Positions 23,861 through 32,234 of a stretch of 56,769 nt of DNA are shown in pieces. Positions within the stretch are counted from its first letter, which is position 1. Each line of letters opens with the position of its first letter. A program made the translations under genes and the position numbers. The notes below the pieces were generated by a model. It searched no databases, was not told where the DNA came from, and saw only the letters and a list, made by a program, of their open reading frames with translations. Source of the DNA: Tannerella sp. GTDB taxonomy: Bacteria > Bacteroidota > Bacteroidia > Bacteroidales > Tannerellaceae. Location: NCBI GenBank assembly GCA_031285565.1, contig JAITVY010000043.1, positions 1-56,769 of the forward strand, read 5' to 3'.

Positions 23861-26680
23861 CTAAAAATTAATCTTAACTGCTACCGAGACATTTTGTCCG
23901 GGAGTAAATTGTTTAGCTGTTTGTTCCCGTTCCACCAGTTCTCCGGTAGTTTCGTTATGAAAACGGGGGAATTGTTTGAAAATAAAGTCCTGTGCCAATA
24001 TGTCTTTTACTGCGGCACTGATTTCTATATGTTTACCGAATTTTTTGCTGATTGTAAAATCGATCACATTGCGCGGCATTTCGTATAAATCTGGGACATC
24101 GTTATCGATAGAACCTTGTTCGCTCCCGTCTTTCTGACCGATACCCACAATACGCTTACCAATGATATTATAGAGTAGACCGGCATTCAATTGAATCTTT
24201 TCATTCTGGTAGAAAAGACCTGCATTCACTAAGTAGGGTGATTGTCCCTGCATCGGGCGGTCGTGTTCGAGGCTGTTTTCATCGAATACCACTTTACTAT
24301 CGATGAGCGAACCATTGAAAGTGAGGCTGAAATCATTCAAACCAATGAAATCGAGGCTTTTCTTTATATCTACTTCAATCCCGTAATTGTTGGCTGATTG
24401 GGCATTCTCGAATGTGTACGTATAACTTCCTCCGCCATCCAGGTAGGTCCATTCGATAGGATTTTTAAAGTGTTTGTAAAACAGGGCGATCGAAACCAGT
24501 TCGGAAGGAGAGGGATACAACTCATACCTGAAATCCACATTCTGAATATGTGCCGGTTTCAGATCCGGATTCCCTTTTATCATACTGAATAATTCGAAAT
24601 CGTAGTATGCAGAAGGCGATACTTCACGGAATTCCTGGCGGTTAATGGATGTTCCATACGCCAATCGCAATTGGTTTTCCTGGTTGATAGCATAAGTTGC
24701 GTTTACAGATGGGAATAAATTGCCCTGCGTATATTCACTCTTTTTTTGCCTGAATTCCTTGATAGAAGTATAATTGGTAACAGACATGTTATTGTATTCA
24801 TAACGGGCTCCCGCATAGATATTAAACTTATTTACCGGGATGTTGAAAGCCAGATACCCAGAAGGTTGGAATTCTTTGCCCGAATAGCTATTGCGGTTAT
24901 CGGTATCTTCATATGTATATAATTTATCAGCCCCATAGTTTTGAGGAATAAGAATCTCATCGATGACATTCCTGTATGGAAAGTCTTCCGGGAAACTGTT
25001 GTAGTCCCAACGGTAATAAAACGTCCGGGTCGTATAATCGCGGTTGCGATATTGCAGGTAAGCGCCTGTTTTCAATGTAGGCTTGAGTCCGGCGAAATCA
25101 AAATCATGACTATAGTTCACAGCAAACGAATAAACATATTCATTCAATTTGATAAAGTCACGGTATATCTCATTCTGGTCAACTTCCATTTGTCCGAAAT
25201 ACTTATCGTCTACATTCCCGTTTTCTTCCCGTTCGATAATGCGGCGGTCGGGTTGGTTTTTATCGGAATATGAGAATCCGAGTGTCCAGTCCAGCTTTTT
25301 ATTTTTTGCGAAAGTATGTTTCCCGGCAAATTGTCCGGAATATGCCATACGGCTGGCATACAGGTATTCATTTTTTTCCTGTTTATAATACCCGCTGATG
25401 TATTGATAGCCTGTTCGTTCAGTATAACGGTCGCGGCCTATCTGGTTGAACAGGTTGCGGAATTCAAAGGTGTGACGGGAGTTCGGTACAAACGACAGGT
25501 TCAGCATGCCTCCCAGTTTCACATCGTTCGTATATATATCGTCATTATATTTATATTTGTATGTAGGTTTGTCATCACGGCTATCGTACACACCAAACCG
25601 GGAATTCTCGACATCTAAGTAAGTGCGGTAAACATTGGAGTAATTCAATGCTGCTATCAGTCCCCATTGTTTGCCGGACTCGGTTTCGAACCGCCGGTTC
25701 AACACCATCGAAAACCGTTGATCGGGGATAGCCGTTTTCGTTTTTATATTCCAATTGTTATTAAATCCGTTTTTGGTAACGTCATCTACCTCAGAAGTAT
25801 TATTGTTGTCCATTCTTTCAGGAACTATACTTTTCAGGCTCCGGTAGCCATTATCGAAACCTAACCAATCGGTATTGCTACCATTGTTGTATTTGAAATC
25901 TTTGAATGTGGATGTTGTATTATAATTCGTTCCATAGTTGATACTGAACAAATTCTCCGAAGGGATATTCTTGGTCTGTACTTTGATAAAACCTCCGGAA
26001 AAGTCGGCGGGGAGTTCAGGGGTAGGAGATTTTACGATAACGAGATTCTCAATCTGGGAACTTGGAATGATATCAAACGAAAACGAGCGGGCATCGGCTT
26101 CCGAGCTCGGAACGGCGCTATTATTGACCCATACGCTGTTATAACGTTGTGCCAACCCACGGGCAACAACAAACTTGTCATCGATGACAGATATTCCGGG
26201 AACACGCCTGATAACTTCCGAAGCATCCCGGTCCTGGGTACGGGTGATTTGTTGTGCGGAAACGCTGCTGGTTACATTCAGTGCCGTTTTTTGGGTATGA
26301 ATCATGGCCAGTTCGTTATTCATCTTCCGTGTTCCTTCAACGACAACTTCACTTAACATTGTTTCTTCTTCCGACATGGAAATCTTAAGTGTAGTGGCAT
26401 GGTTGGCAACTACTTTTACATCGGCAAGTTCAACTGTTTTATAAGACAGGTAACTTGCTTTGACCTGATAGTTTCCCGGCGATAATCCGTTGATACTGAA
26501 ATTACCGTCCAGATCGGTAGCTGTCCCTTTGTTTAATGACTCGATAAATACACTTGCTCCGATAACTGTTTCACCTGTTTTTTTATCGGTGATGATACCT
26601 TCTATGGTTCCGGTTTGTGCAACTAAATAATTTGTAGTAATAAAAAGAATGCCTATTAAAAACTGTAATTTCCTGATCAT
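23861..26680 (-). CDS. TonB-dependent receptor, first gene of a receptor-lipoprotein pair
   Basis: 939-residue outer-membrane receptor. A signal peptide (to LVAQ, about residue 22) is followed by a carboxypeptidase-regulatory-like domain (about 24-105, GTIEGIITDKKTGETVIGAS). The plug domain (about 125-235) carries DASEVIRRVPGISVIDD, VVARGLAQRYN and ELPADFSGGFI. The barrel follows, ending SVAVKINF with the terminal Phe. The plug resembles the family of receptors paired with non-SusD lipoproteins. The promoter contains four half-sites at 11-bp steps like a PhoB-family box, so phosphate or another two-component signal may control it. The substrate is unknown. Confidence 0.88.
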   Translation of the reverse strand: MIRKLQFLIGILFITTNYLVAQTGTIEGIITDKKTGETVIGASVFIESLNKGTATDLDGNFSINGLSPGNYQVKASYLSYKTVELADVKVVANHATTLKISMSEEETMLSEVVVEGTRKMNNELAMIHTQKTALNVTSSVSAQQITRTQDRDASEVIRRVPGISVIDDKFVVARGLAQRYNSVWVNNSAVPSSEADARSFSFDIIPSSQIENLVIVKSPTPELPADFSGGFIKVQTKNIPSENLFSINYGTNYNTTSTFKDFKYNNGSNTDWLGFDNGYRSLKSIVPERMDNNNTSEVDDVTKNGFNNNWNIKTKTAIPDQRFSMVLNRRFETESGKQWGLIAALNYSNVYRTYLDVENSRFGVYDSRDDKPTYKYKYNDDIYTNDVKLGGMLNLSFVPNSRHTFEFRNLFNQIGRDRYTERTGYQYISGYYKQEKNEYLYASRMAYSGQFAGKHTFAKNKKLDWTLGFSYSDKNQPDRRIIEREENGNVDDKYFGQMEVDQNEIYRDFIKLNEYVYSFAVNYSHDFDFAGLKPTLKTGAYLQYRNRDYTTRTFYYRWDYNSFPEDFPYRNVIDEILIPQNYGADKLYTYEDTDNRNSYSGKEFQPSGYLAFNIPVNKFNIYAGARYEYNNMSVTNYTSIKEFRQKKSEYTQGNLFPSVNATYAINQENQLRLAYGTSINRQEFREVSPSAYYDFELFSMIKGNPDLKPAHIQNVDFRYELYPSPSELVSIALFYKHFKNPIEWTYLDGGGSYTYTFENAQSANNYGIEVDIKKSLDFIGLNDFSLTFNGSLIDSKVVFDENSLEHDRPMQGQSPYLVNAGLFYQNEKIQLNAGLLYNIIGKRIVGIGQKDGSEQGSIDNDVPDLYEMPRNVIDFTISKKFGKHIEISAAVKDILAQDFIFKQFPRFHNETTGELVEREQTAKQFTPGQNVSVAVKINF

Positions 26681-26713
26681 ATCTTATTTTATCGTGTGAA
26701 ATAAATTTCAGTG

Positions 26714-26770
26714 CAAAATAACGGCTTGTTTGTTACAGGATAATTACGATAAGGTTAAAGTGATATTAAG
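26714..26770 (-). promoter_or_regulatory. PhoB-like direct-repeat box and -7 element of the TonB receptor
   Basis: On the minus strand four half-sites run in phase every 11 bp: CTTAATA, TTTAACC, CGTAATT, TGTAACA (plus coordinates 26770 down to 26731), i.e. 7 bp plus 4-bp spacers. The near-consensus -7 box TTATTTTG lies 9 bp further down (26721-26714) and the ATG at 26680. Heptamers with 4-bp spacers are the layout used by PhoB/OmpR response regulators. The identity of the regulator is inference. The same block is present at 38009-38065. Confidence 0.7.
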
Positions 26771-26876
26771 AAAGGCCATCTTACAATTCGTAATACAGCC
26801 TCGTTATTTGTGTTTTTAGACTATGTGTGTGGAGAATTCTTCTTTGTTATTTGACTACTTCTGAGCAAAGTGATGA

Positions 26877-27284
26877 TTACTTTGATATCTCTGATTCTTT
26901 TATCAATTCGTTTATTTCTTCCAGTAGTTGGATACGTTCTAACGAAAAAGTAGAATCATTTGCCTGGATATATTCAAGCATTTCTTTTGCTTTCTGTCGC
27001 ATGGTTTGTTGTTCTTCGGGATGCAGATAACTATCTTCAAGTAATAGCTTCGCTGCTAATTCCATGCGTTGCAGACCGGCCATATCTTCCCCGTTAAGCG
27101 CCAGAACGATCTCTTCGGGCGAATGGTTGAGTAGAAAATCTTTATCAAGTTTTAACGAACTGTAAACACTTTGTACCATTTCCGGAATTTTGCGTGTAGC
27201 ATTTGCATTCCGTTGACTGATAATTTGCGCAATTACCTTTCCCAACTCTTCGATCTGTACCATTATGAAGTCTCTTCGTAGCAT
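26877..27284 (-). CDS. Conserved hypothetical protein, DUF6483-like
   Basis: Small soluble, helix-rich protein of 135 residues with no signal peptide. The N-terminal LRRDFIMVQIEELGKVIAQII resembles DUF6483-type proteins that open with a D(F/Y)xxxQIExL helix. The rest reads as paired TPR-like helices (QRMELAAKLLLEDSYL, AKEMLEYIQAND). The start at 27284 is preferred because the open frame upstream to 27563 runs through a promoter repeat. An alternative ATG lies at 27263. It is divergent from the SecD-like gene. No function is known to me. Confidence 0.7.
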   Translation of the reverse strand: MLRRDFIMVQIEELGKVIAQIISQRNANATRKIPEMVQSVYSSLKLDKDFLLNHSPEEIVLALNGEDMAGLQRMELAAKLLLEDSYLHPEEQQTMRQKAKEMLEYIQANDSTFSLERIQLLEEINELIKESEISK

Positions 27285-27393
27285 ATCGTTTTTGTTAAAG
27301 GTGCAATTTACGAAAAATAATATGGATGGAATCAATTCTTTTATTAGAATATTGTATATTTTTTCAACTGAGAATATGAGGATAAATAGATTT

Positions 27394-27546
27394 ATTATAT
27401 TTGCAGAATATAAACTTCGCCTTGGCATAACTTGAACAAGCTCAATTCTGCTCTTGGCTTGATTATATTTGCAGAATCTAGGATGTGTCTTGGGCAATCT
27501 TAGAAAGCAAGCTTTCACGATTGCCGCTCGACTTTCACTATATTTG
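27394..27546 (+). promoter_or_regulatory. Triple -7 box region with repeat and hairpin upstream of the SecD-like gene
   Basis: Three exact TATATTTG boxes face right at 27396-27403, 27464-27471 and 27539-27546. The first two sit in an identical 16-mer (attatatttgcagaat at 27394-27409 and 27462-27477). Between them is a tract (about 27420-27461) that resembles 48863-48900. Between boxes two and three a hairpin forms from GGCAATC (27493-27499) and GATTGCC (27519-27525), with inner AAAGC/GCTTT arms. It looks like a promoter-bearing Bacteroidetes repeat duplicated in tandem. Confidence 0.65.
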
Positions 27547-27572
27547 AAATCTGAAACAAACAATGTATAGCA

Positions 27573-28730
27573 ATGAAAATCAATTATTTTTTTAAAAGAA
27601 GCCTTTTTACAATTATACTGGTTTGTGGAATCTTGTTATGTTTTGCACAATGCAAGCAGGATGCAGTAGCCGAATTTAAGTCGAAAGGTGGGTTAAGGGT
27701 ATTGATGGCGTTGGATGAAGCTTCACTGAAATCAGACGATAAATCTGTGGAAATGCGGAATGATGTATTGAAAGCCTTGCGAAGCCGCATAGAATACTAT
27801 GGCGTTAATCCTCATATTGAATGGTTGGAAGCCGAAAAACGGATATTGGTGGAAATTCCGGGAGTAAAAGAACCGGACCGGACACTTCGCCTGCTTGGGA
27901 GCAATGCAAATATCGAATTTTGGGAAACATTCGATCTGGTTGATGTATATGAGCAGATTGTGAAAGCAGATGATCGTTTGGCAAAAATTTTAGCTTTAGA
28001 AGATAAAAATAAAGTAGATGAACAGTCGGCATCTTCCTCAAACGATAAACTGGCCGAAGGTGCGTCTAAAGATGAATTAGAGGGTTTATTGGAATCGATA
28101 GAGAATACTGAGTCTATAATGTTGGAAAATGAATATGAAGCGGCTCATCCCTTATTTGCAAAACTTCAGCTTAATATGTTTCATGATCCTAGGGGTTATG
28201 ATTTAGTTCCGGGCCCGGTAATCGGTTATATAGAGGAGAGTGAGGTTGCACAGGTAATAGAATATCTGAATATGCCGGAAATAAAATCATTGTTGCCCTC
28301 CAATATTATATTCAAACAGGGTGCTAGGTCTATTAATAACTCTGAAGATGTGAGGATGTATGATTTGTATGCTATCAAGCAGACAAGTCGTGATGGAGCC
28401 GAGCTTAATGGTGATGCTATTGCAGAGGCAAAAGTCTTTTCGGACAGTGAAGGGGGAAATTCTGTGGCTCTGCAAATGGATGCGGAAGGGGCACGCCAAT
28501 GGGCACGTATGACGAAAGAGAATATTGGGCAGTGTATAGCCATTGTTTTAGATGATAAAGTATATTCTGCTCCTCGTGTAAATGATCAGATCACCGGTGG
28601 ACGTTCGATGATTTCCGGGTATTTTACCAAAGAAGAGGCTATTGACCTGGCAAATATATTGAATGCAGGAAGAATGCCGGTGCCGGTAAGGATTGTTCAT
28701 CATGAAATGGTATCACCTGTCACAAAATAA
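27573..28730 (+). CDS. Stand-alone SecD periplasmic (P1) domain protein, exported
   Basis: The first 28 residues are a signal peptide or lipoprotein signal (IILVCGILLCFAQC, with Cys27 a possible but poor lipobox). The rest matches the P1 region of Bacteroidetes SecD/SecDF. The base subdomain (about residues 64-118) has LRSRIEYYG, RILVEIPGVKEPDR and ANIEFWETF. The head subdomain (about 283-375) has GARQWARMTKENIG, AIVLDDKVYSAPRVNDQITG and FTKEEAIDLANILNAGRMP. SecD normally continues into five membrane helices, but here the protein stops at 385 residues. It probably sits in the periplasm as a paralogue of unknown purpose. It is in an operon with the macro-domain gene 12 bp downstream. Confidence 0.8.
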   Translation: MKINYFFKRSLFTIILVCGILLCFAQCKQDAVAEFKSKGGLRVLMALDEASLKSDDKSVEMRNDVLKALRSRIEYYGVNPHIEWLEAEKRILVEIPGVKEPDRTLRLLGSNANIEFWETFDLVDVYEQIVKADDRLAKILALEDKNKVDEQSASSSNDKLAEGASKDELEGLLESIENTESIMLENEYEAAHPLFAKLQLNMFHDPRGYDLVPGPVIGYIEESEVAQVIEYLNMPEIKSLLPSNIIFKQGARSINNSEDVRMYDLYAIKQTSRDGAELNGDAIAEAKVFSDSEGGNSVALQMDAEGARQWARMTKENIGQCIAIVLDDKVYSAPRVNDQITGGRSMISGYFTKEEAIDLANILNAGRMPVPVRIVHHEMVSPVTK

Positions 28731-28742
28731 AAAACGGATCAA

Positions 28743-29270
28743 ATGGAAGCAAGAATCAAATTGTTACAGGGAGATATTACGAAGATTGAAGCAGATGCGA
28801 TTGTAAATGCTGCCAATACTTCATTGTTAGACGGTGGAGGAGTTGATGGAGCCATTCACCGGAATGGCGGGGCTGCCATATTGGAAGAATGCAGGCAGAT
28901 CAGGAGCCGGCAGGGTGGTTGCAAAGTGGGAGAAGCTGTGATAACAACAGCCGGGCGTTTACCTGCCAAATATGTGATTCATACAGTCGGTCCGGTATGG
29001 AACGGGGGAGGAAATAACGAAGATGAATTACTCCGGAATGCTTATACTAACAGCCTGAAGATAGCTTTGGATAATCATCTTGAAACCGTAGCATTTCCGA
29101 ATATCAGTACCGGGGTATACCATTTCCCGAAACAGCGTGCCGCGGAAATTGCGGTTAAAGCTGTTACTGATTTTTTACGTACATCCGACCAGATTAAAAC
29201 CGTATATTTTGTGTGTTTTGACAATGAGAATTATGCGATTTACCAGGAGTTGATAGTAGCAAATAGGTAA
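28743..29270 (+). CDS. Macro-domain O-acetyl-ADP-ribose deacetylase
   Basis: MacroD/YmdB-type enzyme that removes ADP-ribose adducts or deacetylates O-acetyl-ADP-ribose in the cytoplasm. It has the MacroD signatures [19 protein letters not shown] (about 15-33), the catalytic loop [36 protein letters not shown], and the phosphate loop [12 protein letters not shown]. At 175 residues it is a complete single domain. It follows the SecD-like gene by 12 bp. The functional link between the two is not obvious. Confidence 0.93.
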   Translation: MEARIKLLQGDITKIEADAIVNAANTSLLDGGGVDGAIHRNGGAAILEECRQIRSRQGGCKVGEAVITTAGRLPAKYVIHTVGPVWNGGGNNEDELLRNAYTNSLKIALDNHLETVAFPNISTGVYHFPKQRAAEIAVKAVTDFLRTSDQIKTVYFVCFDNENYAIYQELIVANR

Positions 29271-29350
29271 AGGGGGAAAGGTAAAAGGAGAAAGTACCTT
29301 AATCCCTGAAGGAACTATTTGTATGGAAAAGATATAATACCCTAAAAAAT

Positions 29351-29498
29351 AGTCTGCCTCAAAAGTTATTTTAACTATCATTTCGTTATGTCGAACATCG
29401 TGAGACATCGCATTGTCACTATGGTGATTCCTCACGATGTTCGGAATGATGAAGTCTTTTGACTCTTAGATATTGCTACCTGACTTTTGAGGCAGACT
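29351..29498. repeat. 148-bp nested inverted repeat, MITE-like
   Basis: Perfect 16-bp termini (agtctgcctcaaaagt at 29351-29366 and its complement at 29483-29498) enclose a second pair. That inner pair is CGAACATCGTGAG at 29392-29404 and its complement at 29431-29443, with ATCATT/AATGAT arms outside it. It lies between the converging macro-domain and phosphatase genes and could terminate both. The inner part is distantly related to the cgtcatttcga repeats. Confidence 0.75.
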
Positions 29499-29539
29499 CA
29501 TTAGCTAATTACTTCATTTATTACAAAAACCTGCGCCCT

Positions 29540-30397
29540 TTATTTTACAAGTACCAGATCCGTAACTACCGGTTGATGATCAGAAGGATAATAAACCGTA
29601 TTATCCCGTTGGTCTGTTAATACGCCATACCGGGTTACTTTGAACTGATTACTTACAAAAACATAATCGATGCGATGTGAACCTACCGGGAAGGTAAATC
29701 TCCTGTTGAAAGTGCCTTCCGGGCCATAAGGAGGATATTCCGTTATTTTACGGGAATCCTGGAGAAAAGCCGAAAGTCCCTGGATTTGCTCCGTATCAGG
29801 TGTAGAGTTGAAATCACCTGTAGAAATAACAGGCATATCGCTTGCAATTTCCTTGATTTTCTGTATCATCAACTTGCCTGATTCTTTCCGGGCTTCCATT
29901 CCTTCATGATCGAAATGGACATTAAAGAAATAGAATTCAGCCCCACTGGCAATCTCTTTGAATTTCGCCCATGAGCAGATCCGGTTACAACATGTGGCGT
30001 CCCATCCTTTGCCGGGTTCTGCCGGGTTTTCGCGAAGCCAGAAGTCTCCTGACTCGAGCACCGTAAATTTATCCTTTTTGTAAATGATGGCGGAATGTTC
30101 TCCTGCATCTTTGCCATCATCTCTTCCCGAACCTGTATAGGCGTAGGCAGGCAATTCACAAACACCTTGTAATTGGTGCAGGAAACCTTCCTGTGTCCCG
30201 ACAAGGTCGAAGTCATGGAATTGTATCAGCGCTTTTACGGCATCTTTACGGTACGACCAGGCGTTCAGGCTGTCGGAGGGTGTATCCATACGTAGGTTAT
30301 AGGACGCAACCCTAAGCTTTATTTTAGCATTTTCTTTACTTTTGTCCGTACAGGCAAAAGCTGCAACGCAAAATAGTAAAACGATTAATTTTTTCAT
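29540..30397 (-). CDS. Exported endonuclease/exonuclease/phosphatase-family lipoprotein
   Basis: 285-residue DNase I-fold hydrolase with a lipoprotein signal (lipobox AFAC, Cys16). Catalytic residues of the family are in place: N34 (SYNLR), E70 (GTQE), H161 and D163 (NVHFDHEG), D195 and N197 (GDFNS), D244 (HRIDYVFVS), D273 and H274 (PSDHQP). The fold serves nucleases, inositol-polyphosphate phosphatases and sphingomyelinases, so a phosphodiester or phosphomonoester is the substrate class. It is the last gene of the sigma/FecR/SusC/SusD cluster, 47 bp after susD, and probably acts outside the cytoplasm on the polymer or lipid whose product SusCD imports. Confidence 0.87.
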   Translation of the reverse strand: MKKLIVLLFCVAAFACTDKSKENAKIKLRVASYNLRMDTPSDSLNAWSYRKDAVKALIQFHDFDLVGTQEGFLHQLQGVCELPAYAYTGSGRDDGKDAGEHSAIIYKKDKFTVLESGDFWLRENPAEPGKGWDATCCNRICSWAKFKEIASGAEFYFFNVHFDHEGMEARKESGKLMIQKIKEIASDMPVISTGDFNSTPDTEQIQGLSAFLQDSRKITEYPPYGPEGTFNRRFTFPVGSHRIDYVFVSNQFKVTRYGVLTDQRDNTVYYPSDHQPVVTDLVLVK

Positions 30398-30443
30398 TTA
30401 TCAATAGGTTTTATAGGTTTAAACAGATAGCAAAGATAATGTT

Positions 30444-32222
30444 TTAATCCCAACCGGGGTTTTGTCCTAAAGCAGGATTTTTTACCTTATGTTCCTCCGG
30501 TATCGGATACAGATACTTTTTATCCAGCCATTCACGGGCTCCCGGATTCCAGATGATTTCCCCGGATGTGCCTCCGGATAACTGCCTGGATCCTGTTTGA
30601 GCCGAATTGCTGATTTCTACATATATGATGGACGGATTAGAAGATGTGGGACGTTGACCCTGATAGAAACAGACATCCATAATGCCATCTTCGTTCAGGT
30701 CGTATTCTCCTAAAGCAGGAACATACATACCATTCATCGGAGCTGTTTCAAAAAGTTCGCCTAATTTCCACCGGTACAGGTCGTCCGGACGTAACCCTTC
30801 GAAGATCATTTCAATGGCGCGTTCACGGAAGATTTCAAGCAGTACCGGATTGGTGAATTTATTGTTATAGAATTCTACCAGATAAGGATCGGCCTGGGTT
30901 GGCAGGGTTGTTAATGACGCTCCTGTTATACCGGCGCGGGCGCGTATAGTTCCGATGGTTGCCGCCCAATCAGCATCTGTGATGGTTCCCAGTTCGGCCA
31001 TTGCTTCCGCCTTGTTCAGCAGTACCTCCGCCCACCGGAAGATGAGATGTGCATTTTCGTTGCGGCTTTCATCATCGTACGGGAAACGTTCGTCGTAACA
31101 TCCTTTTATGACCTGGTATCCTGTATAAGACTGATCCAGGTTAGGAGGAGCTATAGCAGGAACACCATTTTCCGTTCGGTGATAATCCCCTATACGGATG
31201 GTTTGGCCCAACCGCCGATCGCGTCCTTTTACTTCTTCTGTAAACGGGGTTGTTTTATAATCAGCATTGTCGGTAAACCGTGTGCCGTCTGTATTCAGGT
31301 ATGTATTCACAAACCTGCGGGTTAATGCCGGACGGTTTCCATAGGTAGGACTGATTGTTTTACGGTTCCTTGAACTATAGGTCTGTAAAGCTGCATCCAA
31401 AGCTACTGCCAGGATTGTTTCACTGGCATCCGGTTGTTTCAGCAGAAACATTTCACGGTATGCGTTTTCTCCTTGTACCAATGAAAAACCGCTCATAGAA
31501 TTGGCTGTATTTACAACTTCCTGGTACCAGCTATTGGCTGTGCCTGTCTTTCCGTAGGAAGTATGATATTTCCTGAAAGCCGCTTCAAATAGGCAAACCC
31601 TTGTTTTGAATGCTTTTGCTGCATCTACAGTAACTAAAGTGCATGATGCATCTGATGTTAATGTAATGTTTTCAATCGCATAATTAAGATCTTCCAATAC
31701 ATGTTCCATTACTTCGAAACGGTCATCGCGTGGAGCATATAAAGTAGCTTCATCGTTTACATCGATCGTGTGGTCAATCCAGGGCACATCTCCATACCGC
31801 TTCACCATGCCGAAGTAAAAGTAAGCCCTGAAAAAACGTGCAAGACCCATATAGTGGTTCTTTTCAGCAACCGAACTGTTTTCGCAACCTTCGAGAAAAT
31901 AGTTAATGTTGCGGAGGTCTTCAAAATCCCATTCATCGGACGGGCTGTTTATCGCACTCAGGGCATTGGGGGTAAAACGGATATCGACCCCGTTGCGAGC
32001 GACTATATCCGAATTATCATCGGTTTGAAACACACCATCATAAGGTGTGGGAAGCATATCATAAAATGACTTGCTGTATAATTCCATCCCGTTTTTCGAT
32101 TCGAAAATAGCTATTTTTGAAGCTGTGGCTTCCGGCAATTCGTTCAGGTCGCAGGCGATAAGACCAAACCCTACGAAAAGACCCGTAACGATATATCGTA
32201 AATATTTATTTATATTCTTCAT
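30444..32222 (-). CDS. SusD/RagB-family nutrient-binding outer-membrane lipoprotein
   Basis: 592-residue lipoprotein (lipobox LIAC, Cys24; mature start CDLNELPEATAS). It has the SusD features: N-terminal SusD-like region, TPR helices, the RFFRAYFYFGMVKRYGDVPW motif (about 130-150), and a C-terminal RagB block with LRPDDLYRWKLGE and a closing LYPIPEEHKVKNPALGQNPGWD-type end. It forms the lid over the SusC channel 12 bp upstream. The ligand cannot be told from sequence. Context suggests a phosphorylated compound. Confidence 0.95.
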   Translation of the reverse strand: MKNINKYLRYIVTGLFVGFGLIACDLNELPEATASKIAIFESKNGMELYSKSFYDMLPTPYDGVFQTDDNSDIVARNGVDIRFTPNALSAINSPSDEWDFEDLRNINYFLEGCENSSVAEKNHYMGLARFFRAYFYFGMVKRYGDVPWIDHTIDVNDEATLYAPRDDRFEVMEHVLEDLNYAIENITLTSDASCTLVTVDAAKAFKTRVCLFEAAFRKYHTSYGKTGTANSWYQEVVNTANSMSGFSLVQGENAYREMFLLKQPDASETILAVALDAALQTYSSRNRKTISPTYGNRPALTRRFVNTYLNTDGTRFTDNADYKTTPFTEEVKGRDRRLGQTIRIGDYHRTENGVPAIAPPNLDQSYTGYQVIKGCYDERFPYDDESRNENAHLIFRWAEVLLNKAEAMAELGTITDADWAATIGTIRARAGITGASLTTLPTQADPYLVEFYNNKFTNPVLLEIFRERAIEMIFEGLRPDDLYRWKLGELFETAPMNGMYVPALGEYDLNEDGIMDVCFYQGQRPTSSNPSIIYVEISNSAQTGSRQLSGGTSGEIIWNPGAREWLDKKYLYPIPEEHKVKNPALGQNPGWD

Positions 32223-32234
32223 CTTTCGGATTAT

